A DNA stretch of 64,000 nucleotides, from NCBI RefSeq assembly GCF_020092905.1, contig NZ_JAGSGB010000001.1, positions 1,116,001-1,180,000 on the forward strand, read 5' to 3'. Source of the stretch: Pacificimonas aurantium. Its GTDB lineage: Bacteria > Pseudomonadota > Alphaproteobacteria > Sphingomonadales > Sphingomonadaceae. Numbering within the stretch: the stretch's first letter is position 1; each line of letters starts with the position of its first letter. Of this stretch, positions 17,869 to 29,612 are shown in pieces. A model generated the notes under the pieces. The model saw nothing but the letters and a program-made list of their open reading frames with translations, was not told the DNA's origin and did no database searches. The position numbers were made by a program, and so were the translations under genes.

Positions 17869-20490
17869 ATGGCTGCTCGGTCGGCGGCGCCCGCCGCCCC
17901 CTCCCCCATGATGGCGCAATATCTCTCGCTGAAGGACGAGGCGGGGGAAGATGCGCTGCTGTTCTTTCGCATGGGCGATTTCTTTGAGCTGTTTTTTGGC
18001 GATGCCGTGCGCGCGGCGGAGGCGCTCGACATCGCGCTGACGAAGCGCGGCCAGCATGCCGGCGAGGACATTCCGATGTGCGGCGTGCCGGTACATTCGG
18101 CCGAGAGTTATCTCGCGCGGCTGATCGCCAAGGGCTTCCGCGTCGCCATAGCCGACCAGACCGAAGACCCGGCGGAGGCAAAGAAGCGGGGATCGAAGTC
18201 CGTCGTCCGGCGCGAGATCGTGCGCGTGGTGACGCCCGGCACGCTGACGGAGGAAGCGCTGCTCGACGCGCGGCGCAGCAATTACCTCGCGGCGCTTGCC
18301 GAAGCGGGCGGCGCAACGGCGCTCGCCTGGACCGACATGTCGACGGGCGCGTTTCGGACAATGCCCCTTGCCGCCGAGGAAGTGCCCGCCCAGCTTGCGC
18401 GGCTGGCGCCGGCGGAACTCCTCATTGCCGAGGACCGCGAGGGGCCGGAACGCTGGTCGCTCACGCCCCTGCCGCGCGCCCATTTCGACAGTGCGCGCGG
18501 CGAAGCGGCGCTGAAGGACCGTTTTCGGCTTGGGTCCCTGGATGCCCTCGGTGACTTCACGCGCGCGGAGATCGCGGCGGCGGGGGCGCTCCTTTCCTAT
18601 GTCGATGCCACCCAGTTCGAGGCGGGCGTGCGGCTTGGAGCGCCCGAGCGGGAACTGCCCGGTGCGCACATGGCGATCGACGCGGCCACGCGCGACAGCC
18701 TGGAAATCGCGCGCACGCAGAAGGGCGAACGGCGCGGCTCCCTGCTTGCCTGTCTCGACGAGACGAAAACGGCGGCCGGCGCGCGGCTGCTATCGGAGGA
18801 TATCTCGGCCCCGCTGACCGATGCGCGCGAGATTGCCAGGCGGCTCGATCTCGTCGCCGCCTTTGAAGCGGGACCGTCCGTTCGCGACCGGCTGCGCGAG
18901 ATGCTGAAGGGCGTGCCCGACCTCGAACGGGCGCTCGGCCGCCTCTCGGCCGGACGCGGGAGTCCCCGCGACCTTGGCCTTCTGCGTGACGGTCTCGGCG
19001 CGGCGGAGGAGATAAAGGCGCGCCTCGCCGCGGCAAAGCTGCTCGGCCCTCCGCCCATTCTCGCCGAGCTTCTCGAATTGATCGGACCCAATGGCGAGCT
19101 TCTCGCGGCACTCTCCGACGCGCTCGTTCCCGAGCCTGGCATTTCCGCCAATGAGGGCGGGTTTATCGCCGAGGGGTATGACGCCGCGCTCGACGAACAT
19201 CGCAGCCTTGCCCGCGACGCGCGCCAGCATATCGCCGCGCTCGAGGCCCGGTACAGGGAGGCGACCGGCGTCAAGGCGCTGCGCATCAAGCATAACAATG
19301 TGCTCGGCTACTTCATCGAGGTTGGCGCCAACCACGCGGATGCGCTGATGACGTCGGACAGCGGTTTTGCGCACCGGCAGACGCTGGCAAGCGCGGTGCG
19401 GTTCAATTCCGAGGAACTAGCCGGCCTCGCAATGCGCATCACGCAGGCGCAGTCGCGCGCCCTGGCGATGGAGGCCGAGCATTTCCAGCGCCTGCGCGCG
19501 GCCGTTATCGACCATGGTCCGGTGATCGAGAACACGGCCGCGGCGCTTGCCCGGCTCGATGTCGCCGCGTCTCACGCGGGGCTGGCCGCCACGCGCGGCT
19601 GGACGCGCCCGGTGGTCGATGACAGCGACCGGTTCGTTATTGAGGGCGGACGGCACCCGGTCGTCGAATCGGCGATGGACGGCGGCAGTTTCGTTGCCAA
19701 TGACTGCGACCTTACACGCGCACAGCATGTCTGGCTCGTGACCGGTCCCAATATGGCCGGCAAGTCGACCTTTCTGCGCCAGAACGCGCTTCTCGCGATC
19801 CTTGCGCAGGCAGGCTGCTTCGTGCCGGCGGCACGGGCCGAAATCGGCATCGTGGACCGGCTGTTCAGCCGCGTCGGTGCCTCGGACAACCTGGCGGAGG
19901 GGCGCTCGACCTTCATGGTCGAGATGGTCGAGACGGCAGCGATCCTGAGACAGGCGACGAACCGCTCGCTCATCATCCTCGACGAAGTCGGGCGCGGGAC
20001 GTCCACATATGACGGGCTGGCCATTGCGTGGGCCGTGCTGGAGGCGGTTCATGACGAGCTGGAATCGCGCTGCCTGTTCGCAAGCCACTACCACGAGCTG
20101 ACGGGTCTGGCAGAGCGGCTGAAACGGCTCGAACTCGCCACAGTGCGCGTGCGCGAGTGGAAGGGCGATCTCGTCTTTCTGCACGAAGTCATCAGGGGCG
20201 CGGCCGACAAGAGTTACGGCCTTGCCGTCGCCAGGCTGGCCGGCCTGCCGGCGCATACGGTATCGCGCGCAGGGGAAGTTCTGGACCGGCTCGAGGAACG
20301 CCGCGCCGAAACGGGCGGCATCGCGGCGGGTCTCGCCGACCTGCCGCTATTTTCGGCGAGTGCGCCGCCCGTTGCCGATGCTCCCGATGCGCTGCGGGAG
20401 CGGCTGGATGCCGTCGCTGCGGATGATCTCAGCCCGCGCGCCGCGCTCGACCTCATCTACGAACTGAAACGGCTCGCAGCGGAAACGTAA
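17869..20490 (+). CDS. mutS: DNA mismatch repair protein MutS
   Basis: Recognises mismatches and small loops and recruits MutL. The mismatch-binding Phe and Glu are in the MGDFFELFFGDA region near residue 38. The connector, lever and clamp domains follow, then the ATPase with Walker A GPNMAGKST (about 626-634) and FMVEMVETAAILR and DEVGRGTSTYDG further on. The length of 873 residues is normal for MutS1. It is a single gene, divergent from the ClpP-like gene and convergent with the coiled-coil exported protein. In-frame alternatives to the first ATG exist within the first 14 codons. Confidence 0.97.
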   Translation: MAARSAAPAAPSPMMAQYLSLKDEAGEDALLFFRMGDFFELFFGDAVRAAEALDIALTKRGQHAGEDIPMCGVPVHSAESYLARLIAKGFRVAIADQTEDPAEAKKRGSKSVVRREIVRVVTPGTLTEEALLDARRSNYLAALAEAGGATALAWTDMSTGAFRTMPLAAEEVPAQLARLAPAELLIAEDREGPERWSLTPLPRAHFDSARGEAALKDRFRLGSLDALGDFTRAEIAAAGALLSYVDATQFEAGVRLGAPERELPGAHMAIDAATRDSLEIARTQKGERRGSLLACLDETKTAAGARLLSEDISAPLTDAREIARRLDLVAAFEAGPSVRDRLREMLKGVPDLERALGRLSAGRGSPRDLGLLRDGLGAAEEIKARLAAAKLLGPPPILAELLELIGPNGELLAALSDALVPEPGISANEGGFIAEGYDAALDEHRSLARDARQHIAALEARYREATGVKALRIKHNNVLGYFIEVGANHADALMTSDSGFAHRQTLASAVRFNSEELAGLAMRITQAQSRALAMEAEHFQRLRAAVIDHGPVIENTAAALARLDVAASHAGLAATRGWTRPVVDDSDRFVIEGGRHPVVESAMDGGSFVANDCDLTRAQHVWLVTGPNMAGKSTFLRQNALLAILAQAGCFVPAARAEIGIVDRLFSRVGASDNLAEGRSTFMVEMVETAAILRQATNRSLIILDEVGRGTSTYDGLAIAWAVLEAVHDELESRCLFASHYHELTGLAERLKRLELATVRVREWKGDLVFLHEVIRGAADKSYGLAVARLAGLPAHTVSRAGEVLDRLEERRAETGGIAAGLADLPLFSASAPPVADAPDALRERLDAVAADDLSPRAALDLIYELKRLAAET

Positions 20491-20515
20491 CGGCGAGGGC
20501 GGAGCGGCGGTCCCG

Positions 20516-21103
20516 CTAGCGGACGCGCTTCACCCGGAAGGACCGGCGACCGATCGTCATGCGGTAGGACCCACCTAGGGCGCGTTCTACCGTCGCGGTT
20601 TCTCCGGCATCGATCGACAGCGGGCGCACCTGGTCGAAGGTCCAGACATGCCCGTTCTGCAGCAGCACGAGCCAGGTTTCCCGGCCCTGTTTGCGGGCCT
20701 CCAAGACAGTGGACTCGATGCTGTCGAGCGCCTGGCCCGGCCGTCCCGTTCCCGGTTCGACCTGTTCGCGGCCGAAGGCTTGGACCGCGGAGAGTTCGCG
20801 TTCGGCGGCCTCCGCCTCACGACGCTCTAGCTCCTGCCGCCGCGCCTCTTCCGCAGCTATCCGGGCGCGCTCTGCGGCTTCGGCGCGCGCTTCGGCCGCA
20901 AGACGCTGCTCCTCGGCGCGGCGCTCGGAAATCATGCGCTGCGCATTGTCGCTGATCCCTGCGGCGAGCCGGTCGAAGCACGCCAGGCGCTGTTCGGCCT
21001 CAACGATAACGGCGCAGTCGAGAAGTTGCTGGCTATCGACCTGCGCGGCGGCCGGGGCGCCAATGGCGAGGGCAGGAAAGATCGCGGGGAGGAGAGGGCG
21101 CAT
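20516..21103 (-). CDS. Exported coiled-coil protein of unknown function
   Basis: I do not recognise a named family. The 195-residue protein has a signal peptide (about 1-20, ending APAAAQ). A short segment with two cysteines (LLDCAVIVEAEQRLACFDRL) follows, of a kind seen in several exported proteobacterial proteins. Next is a charged Glu/Arg/Ala coiled coil (about 50-110). The C-terminal domain of about 75 residues contains WLVLLQNGHVWTF and ends GRRSFRVKRVR, likely beta-rich. It is expected in the periplasm. The start at 21103 is chosen because only this ATG gives the signal peptide. It follows the CPA2 antiporter gene by 23 nt. Confidence 0.65.
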   Translation of the reverse strand: MRPLLPAIFPALAIGAPAAAQVDSQQLLDCAVIVEAEQRLACFDRLAAGISDNAQRMISERRAEEQRLAAEARAEAAERARIAAEEARRQELERREAEAAERELSAVQAFGREQVEPGTGRPGQALDSIESTVLEARKQGRETWLVLLQNGHVWTFDQVRPLSIDAGETATVERALGGSYRMTIGRRSFRVKRVR

Positions 21104-21126
21104 GGTGAGAAGTCCGCTGGTGGTGG

Positions 21127-22758
21127 TCAGGCGGCCGCGTTTTCGCCGCGCCGGTTCAGTTCGGCAAGCACGGCGTCGAGTAGCGGCGCATAGCCCCGCG
21201 CGCCGCTGACATCGACCGGCCGCACCCCTGTGCCGTCCAGATCGGCATTGTCGTTGCCGCTGACGGGGACATAACGCGCCAGGTTCGGCAGCCACTGCTG
21301 CACCAGTGGAGACAATTCGTGGATGCGGTCGGTGCGCGGCGTGGTCAGGATGATCGCCTCGCGCTGTGCCATCGACAGGACGTCCCAGCTCTTCGGATTC
21401 GCAGTCGAGGCATAGTACACCTCATAGCCGTCTGCGACAGCGCGCTCGAACCGCTCGCGGTCGAATTCGACCGCCAGATACTCGACCCCTGCTTCGCGCA
21501 GGCCGTCGGCGACGGCGCGCCCGTGATCGGCCAGTCCGACGATGACGACCGGCGCGCGCGCGGTTCCGACCTTCCGGTCGGGCGGTCCGCTGCGCAGCTT
21601 TCCGGCGATGCGGCGCCCCAGATTGGATACGGGCGGGGTCAGGGCCAGGCTTAGAGCGATGGCGGCGACGAAAATCGCCACGGCGTCTGCGCCGAGCAAG
21701 CCGGAGACCGCCGGAATGGCGAACAGGACAAGCGCGAACTCCGACCCCTGGCCGAGCAGGAAGCCGAGTTGGACCGATCCTGGAACCGACCAGCCGTTCA
21801 GGCGCGCGGCGACGATGTTGAAGGCGCATTTCAGGAAAATCAGAAGCGCGGCGACAAGGAGGACGAGGGCCCAGCTCGACACGAGCGCCGAGATGTCGAG
21901 GCCGATGCCGACGGTCATGAAGAAGAAGCCGAGGAACAGGCCGCGGAACGCCTCGATTTCTGTCTGGATGAGGACCTTGTAGCGCGATTCGGCGACAGCG
22001 ACGCCGCCCAGAAAGGCACCGAGTGTCAGCGACAGGCCAGCCGCGCCGGTGGCCCAGCCTGCTGCGAGCGCCAGGAACAGCGCGGTCGCCGTATAGACCT
22101 CGCCTGCCGTGGTCCGCGAGACCAAACGAAACAGCGGCTCGGTCAGGAAGCGCGCGAACAGGACCGCGGCGGCGAAGGCCGCGAGGGCCTTGGCGCCGGC
22201 CAGTAGCAGCGCGGACCCCAGGCTTCCGTCGCCGCCCAGCGCTCCCGCAGCGACGAGAAGCAGGATGGCGGCGATATCCTGGAAGATCAGGATGGACTGG
22301 GCCGCGCGTCCGACGGGGCAGTCCTCCTGGTCGCGCTCGCGGATCAGACCGATGACGACCGCGGTCGAACTCAGGCCCAGCGCGAAGCCGCCGAGCACGG
22401 CGGCGGCGGGCTCCAGGCCGAACAGGAAGCCCAGGGCCGTGAAGCCGCCTCCGGCCACCAACATCTGCAGGGCGCCGAACCCGAATATATTTCCGGCCTC
22501 CTCGCGGATTTTCGCGAGAGAGAAGTGAAGACCCAGGTTGAACAGCAGGAACATCACTCCGGCTTCGGCGAGCGCCGCCACGACCGGGCCCTCGAAGTCT
22601 CCCGAGAAGCCGAGTGCCGAGATTGCCGCACCGAGCGCGATATAGCCGACAATCGGGTTCAGGCGCAGCGCGTAGGAGAGGAGGGCGGCGCCGACGCCGA
22701 GGCCCAGAAGGACCACGGCGGGCTGGATCGTCTCTACCGCGCTATGAATATCCGCCAT
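21127..22758 (-). CDS. CPA2-family cation:proton antiporter with RCK-like domain (KefB/C-like)
   Basis: A 543-residue inner-membrane transporter. About twelve helices cover residues 10-385 (motifs LNPIVGYIALG and GLGLSSTAVVIGLIRERDQ-like). A C-terminal TrkA-N/RCK-like Rossmann domain (about 400-510) follows, and a short tail. Proteins of this type exchange K+ or Na+ for protons. In the Rossmann domain the glycine motif reads GLADHG rather than GxGxxG, so nucleotide binding may be altered. There is no KefF/KefG-like ancillary gene beside it. It is divergent from the YtrA-type regulator. Confidence 0.88.
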   Translation of the reverse strand: MADIHSAVETIQPAVVLLGLGVGAALLSYALRLNPIVGYIALGAAISALGFSGDFEGPVVAALAEAGVMFLLFNLGLHFSLAKIREEAGNIFGFGALQMLVAGGGFTALGFLFGLEPAAAVLGGFALGLSSTAVVIGLIRERDQEDCPVGRAAQSILIFQDIAAILLLVAAGALGGDGSLGSALLLAGAKALAAFAAAVLFARFLTEPLFRLVSRTTAGEVYTATALFLALAAGWATGAAGLSLTLGAFLGGVAVAESRYKVLIQTEIEAFRGLFLGFFFMTVGIGLDISALVSSWALVLLVAALLIFLKCAFNIVAARLNGWSVPGSVQLGFLLGQGSEFALVLFAIPAVSGLLGADAVAIFVAAIALSLALTPPVSNLGRRIAGKLRSGPPDRKVGTARAPVVIVGLADHGRAVADGLREAGVEYLAVEFDRERFERAVADGYEVYYASTANPKSWDVLSMAQREAIILTTPRTDRIHELSPLVQQWLPNLARYVPVSGNDNADLDGTGVRPVDVSGARGYAPLLDAVLAELNRRGENAAA

Positions 22759-22820
22759 CGTCCACCTTTCATGAGAAGGCTAATCTAGGTCAGCTTCTGC
22801 CCTGCCGCCATATCCGCGGC

Positions 22821-22848
22821 TTGACGTGAGTTGCTGTGCTAGTAATTT
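22821..22848 (+). promoter_or_regulatory. Sigma-70-like promoter of the GntR/YtrA gene
   Basis: TTGACG at 22821-22826 and a TAATTT hexamer at 22843-22848, 16 bp apart, lie just before the ATG at 22858. Transcription would begin about 22855-22858. No Shine-Dalgarno sequence is visible before the ATG, so the message may be leaderless. This is a prediction from hexamer matches only. Confidence 0.45.
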
Positions 22849-22857
22849 AAGACAGTC

Positions 22858-23205
22858 ATGAAGCAGACAGACCGACCCATTTACCTTCAGATTCGCGACC
22901 GTATCGCGGCGGCGATTATCGACGAGGATTTCGGCGTGGGCGATGCGCTTCCATCGGTGCGCATGCTGGCCGGACAGGAGAATGTGAATCCCCTGACCGT
23001 GTCGAAGGCCTATCAGGAATTGCAGATGGCCGGCCTCGTCGAGGCGCGCCGGGGCCTCGGGCTGTTCGTCGTGTCCGGCGCCCGTGACCGCCTGATCAGC
23101 GACGAGAAGCAGGCATTCCTGACAGAGGAGTGGCCGCGTGTCCGGGCCCATGCCCGCCGCCTCGGCATTTCGCTTGCGGATCTGGTGGACGCCGAGACGG
23201 CGTAG
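22858..23205 (+). CDS. GntR-family transcriptional regulator, YtrA subfamily
   Basis: A 115-residue repressor-type protein. The winged helix-turn-helix fills the first 75 residues (PIYLQIRDRIAAAIIDEDF, DALPSVRMLAGQENVNPLTV, AYQELQMAGLV) and is followed by a short helical tail used for dimerisation, typical of YtrA. YtrA regulators normally sit in an operon with ABC transporter genes and repress that operon. Here the neighbours are a divergent CPA2 antiporter and the msrB-msrA pair, with no transporter gene. The likely targets are its own promoter and perhaps the antiporter or msr genes (inference). Confidence 0.9.
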   Translation: MKQTDRPIYLQIRDRIAAAIIDEDFGVGDALPSVRMLAGQENVNPLTVSKAYQELQMAGLVEARRGLGLFVVSGARDRLISDEKQAFLTEEWPRVRAHARRLGISLADLVDAETA

Positions 23206-23342
23206 CGCCGGCCCCTCGGGGCGCCTCAGGGGTGGGAGCGCATCGATTCTGGCGCCGCACCGCGCGACGCTCGGTCGCAGTCGCTCGCAGTAACTCTCCG
23301 AATCTTCCGAACGAACCCCATATGTTCGGCAAAGGAGAGACG

Positions 23343-23843
23343 ATGAGTTTCGATCGACGACAAATACTGACCGGCGCCGGAGCGCTGACCCTCGCCGGCA
23401 TGTTCGGCGCGCGCGTCGCCGCGAATCCGCACGCAGCGGGACCCTTCGAAGTCGACCTCGATACGGCGCAGTGGCGTGAGCGTCTGACCCCGCAGGAATT
23501 CCGCATCCTGCGCGAGGCGGGTACCGAGCGCGCCTTTACCAGTCCGCTGAACGAGGAAAAGCGCCGCGGCGTCTATCGCTGCGCGGGCTGTTCCAACCGC
23601 GTCTATACCTCGGCCACCAAGTTCGAATCGGGGACGGGCTGGCCGAGCTTCTATGAGGCGGTCGAAGGTTCGGTGGGCTATGCCGAGGACAAGTCGCTCT
23701 TCATGACCCGTACCGAGGTTCATTGCGGCCGCTGCGGCGGACATTTGGGTCACGTCTTCGACGACGGACCCGAGCCGACGGGCAAGCGTCACTGCATCAA
23801 CGGCGCCGCGCTCGACTTCAAACATGTTCCGAAGCCGGCTTAG
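23343..23843 (+). CDS. msrB: Peptide-methionine (R)-S-oxide reductase, exported
   Basis: Reduces the R-epimer of methionine sulfoxide in proteins. The N-terminus FDRRQILTGAGALTLAGMF resembles a Tat signal, so the enzyme is expected in the periplasm. Zinc cysteines are C80/C83 and C128/C131, and the catalytic cysteine is C151 in RHCINGAALDF. The 166-residue length fits MsrB plus a signal. The start at 23343 is set by AGGAGA a few bases upstream and by the signal motif; the longer frame upstream has no such features. The msrA start follows the msrB stop by 10 nt. A reductant supply is not visible nearby. Confidence 0.93.
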   Translation: MSFDRRQILTGAGALTLAGMFGARVAANPHAAGPFEVDLDTAQWRERLTPQEFRILREAGTERAFTSPLNEEKRRGVYRCAGCSNRVYTSATKFESGTGWPSFYEAVEGSVGYAEDKSLFMTRTEVHCGRCGGHLGHVFDDGPEPTGKRHCINGAALDFKHVPKPA

Positions 23844-23853
23844 GGGGCCCGTC

Positions 23854-24456
23854 ATGCGCTTAGCTGCTTTCGTCGCCGCCGCCGTCCTTGCGTCCTCCTG
23901 TTCCTCTTACGCGCAGGAGAGCGGCGGTGCGCCCGCCGAGTCGGAAGATCGCGCCTATTTCGCCATGGGCTGTTTCTGGTGCGCGGAGGCGGACTTCGAG
24001 AAAGTCGAGGGCGTTTCGGAGGCCGTGTCGGGCTATGCCGGCGGCACGACGGAAAATCCCACTTACGAACAGGTCTCCGCAGGCGGCACGGGCCATTATG
24101 AGGCCGTGCGCGTCAGCTACGATCCGGACGTGGTCGGCTATGGCGAGCTGCTCGATATCTTCTGGAAGAATGTCGACCCCTTCGATCCCGCCGGTCAGTT
24201 CTGCGACAAGGGCGAAAGCTACCGCGCGGCCATCTTTCCGGCCAATGCGGAGGAGCGGGCGCTGGCCCGGCAGTCGCTCGAGCGGGTCGAAGCCCGCTTC
24301 GGGCGCGAGGTAGCCGTGAAAATCGTCGAGGCGCCGACCTTCTACCGGGCAGAGGAATATCATCAGGATTATTCCGACAAGAATCCGCTCAGGTACAAAT
24401 TCTACCGCACGGGATGCGGCCGCGACGCCCGGTTGCAGGAAGTCTGGGGGGAATAA
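23854..24456 (+). CDS. msrA: Peptide-methionine (S)-S-oxide reductase, exported
   Basis: Reduces the S-epimer of methionine sulfoxide. The first 21 residues form a signal peptide (AAFVAAAVLASSCSSYAQES); cleavage after YA or a weak lipobox at C16 are both possible. The catalytic motif GCFWC places the nucleophile at C40, and resolving cysteines include C188 in RTGCGRD near the C-terminus. The 200 residues fit MsrA with a signal. The start at 23854 is preferred to an ATG ten codons earlier that overlaps msrB and would put charged residues before the signal. It forms a periplasmic pair with msrB. Confidence 0.93.
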   Translation: MRLAAFVAAAVLASSCSSYAQESGGAPAESEDRAYFAMGCFWCAEADFEKVEGVSEAVSGYAGGTTENPTYEQVSAGGTGHYEAVRVSYDPDVVGYGELLDIFWKNVDPFDPAGQFCDKGESYRAAIFPANAEERALARQSLERVEARFGREVAVKIVEAPTFYRAEEYHQDYSDKNPLRYKFYRTGCGRDARLQEVWGE

Positions 24457-24626
24457 GCCGAGAGGCGAATTTCCTCGCTTTCTCGACGCTTGCGATTCGG
24501 CGGGGGCGGTGCTACCCGCAGGCCCTGCTGGAGCGGAGGGTGCCAGGTCCTTAGGGAACGGCGCCCTATTTTCTGTGCGCTACGGCGATTCGATACGAAC
24601 CCCACTTCCAGCCACACGGGACAGGC

Positions 24627-25201
24627 GTGGACACAACGACCACTTCGAACATGGGCAGGATGGTACACGGTCTTGGCGGCCGTTATGCCATGGCGCTCTT
24701 CGACCTCGCGAAAGAGGAAAAGGCCGAGACTTCCGTTGAGGACAGTCTGGCGACGCTGAAAGCGGCGCTGGCCGATTCCGCGGACTTCCGGACGCTGATC
24801 TCCTCTCCGCTTCTCGACCGCGAGCAGCAGCGCGCCGGCATGGACGCGCTTGCCGACCGCATGAAGCTCGATCCGCTGACGAAGAAGTTCCTTGGCGTTC
24901 TCGCGAAGAACCGGCGCCTTGCCGCGCTGCCGGAGATCGTCCGCGCCTATCAGCGCCTGGCCGCTGCCGCGCGCGGAGAGATCACGGCGGAGGTTACGTC
25001 CGCGCATGAACTCAGCGAGGACCAGAAGGGCGCGCTGAAGACCATGCTGCGCGCGCGCTATCATCAGGACGTCGCTCTCGATGCGAACGTCGATCCCAAG
25101 ATTCTCGGCGGGCTGATCGTCAAGGTCGGCAGCCGCCTCGTAGACTCCTCCCTCAAGACCAAGCTCGACAATATCGGTCGCGCGATGAAAGGCATGAGCT
25201 A

Positions 25202-25202
<1 letters not shown>
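24627..25202 (+). CDS. atpH: ATP synthase F1 delta subunit
   Basis: Connects the top of F1 to the peripheral stalk of the ATP synthase. The 191-residue protein has the OSCP/delta signature in the C-terminal half ([26 protein letters not shown]). The predicted start is GTG at 24627. An internal ATG at 24651 ([20 protein letters not shown]) is a credible alternative, because the conserved region begins there. The stop overlaps the atpA start as TAATG. It is the first gene of atpHAGDC, and the 170-nt upstream gap should hold the operon promoter. Confidence 0.95.
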
Positions 25203-26731
<1,529 letters not shown>

Positions 26732-26765
26732 GGCCTGCCGCCCGCTGCCGCGTCAGTGGCAGGCC
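26732..26765 (+). repeat. Inverted repeat in the atpA-atpG gap
   Basis: GGCCTGCC at 26732-26739 and GGCAGGCC at 26758-26765 are perfect 8-bp complementary arms with an 18-nt loop, starting right after the atpA stop codon. No T-run follows, so it is not an intrinsic terminator. In RNA it could stabilise the upstream atpHA message or set the atpG expression ratio. Function is inferred. Confidence 0.45.
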
Positions 26766-26835
26766 GGGTGGAGGAACGTGAAATCGGGTTCCGGCAGCGC
26801 CGGGATGACAGGATAGGGAAGCCTTCGGGAGCCAC

Positions 26836-29194
<2,359 letters not shown>

Positions 29195-29596
29195 ATGGCT
29201 CTCAACTTCGAACTCGTCTCTCCCGAGAAGCAGCTTCGCTCCGGCAGCGTCCACCAGGTGGTCGTGCCGGGCGCGGAGGGCGATTTCGCCGTGCTGGAGA
29301 ACCATGCGCCGATGATGTCGACGATCCGCCCCGGCGCGATCGACGTTTATGAGCGTGAAGGCGCACCGGCCGAGCGGATCTTCATCGAAGGCGGTTTCGC
29401 CGAGGTGAACGACAAGGGCCTTACCATCCTTGCCGAGCGGGCTGAGCCGGTATCGGAGATCGACGCGGGCGCGCTGGCGACCGAGATCGAAGAGGCCGAG
29501 CGTACCGTTGCGTCCGCAGCGTCCGACGCGGAACGCACTCAGGCTGAAACGCGGCTTGCCGCGCTTCGGGCCAAGCGGGACGTCGCCGCCAACTAG
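29195..29596 (+). CDS. atpC: ATP synthase F1 epsilon subunit
   Basis: The small rotor subunit that couples gamma to the c-ring and can inhibit ATP hydrolysis. The 133-residue protein has the N-terminal beta sandwich (VSPEKQLRSGSVHQVVVPGA, then GDFAVLENHAPMMSTIRPG) and a C-terminal pair of helices. It starts directly after the atpD stop and is the last gene of the operon. The O-antigen ligase-like gene is convergent, 16 nt away. Confidence 0.97.
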   Translation: MALNFELVSPEKQLRSGSVHQVVVPGAEGDFAVLENHAPMMSTIRPGAIDVYEREGAPAERIFIEGGFAEVNDKGLTILAERAEPVSEIDAGALATEIEEAERTVASAASDAERTQAETRLAALRAKRDVAAN

Positions 29597-29612
29597 CTTC
29601 TGGAGAAGTCGG

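Noticed and set aside
17764-18669. N-terminal extension of the ClpP-like frame up to 18669
   Set aside because: It runs antisense to mutS. The family-like start is MSKTQQYPLL at 17763, with the extension showing shadow composition.
23211-23222. GCCCC/GGGGC hairpin after the GntR gene
   Set aside because: Five-base arms with a two-base loop and no T-run are too weak to call a terminator in GC-rich DNA.
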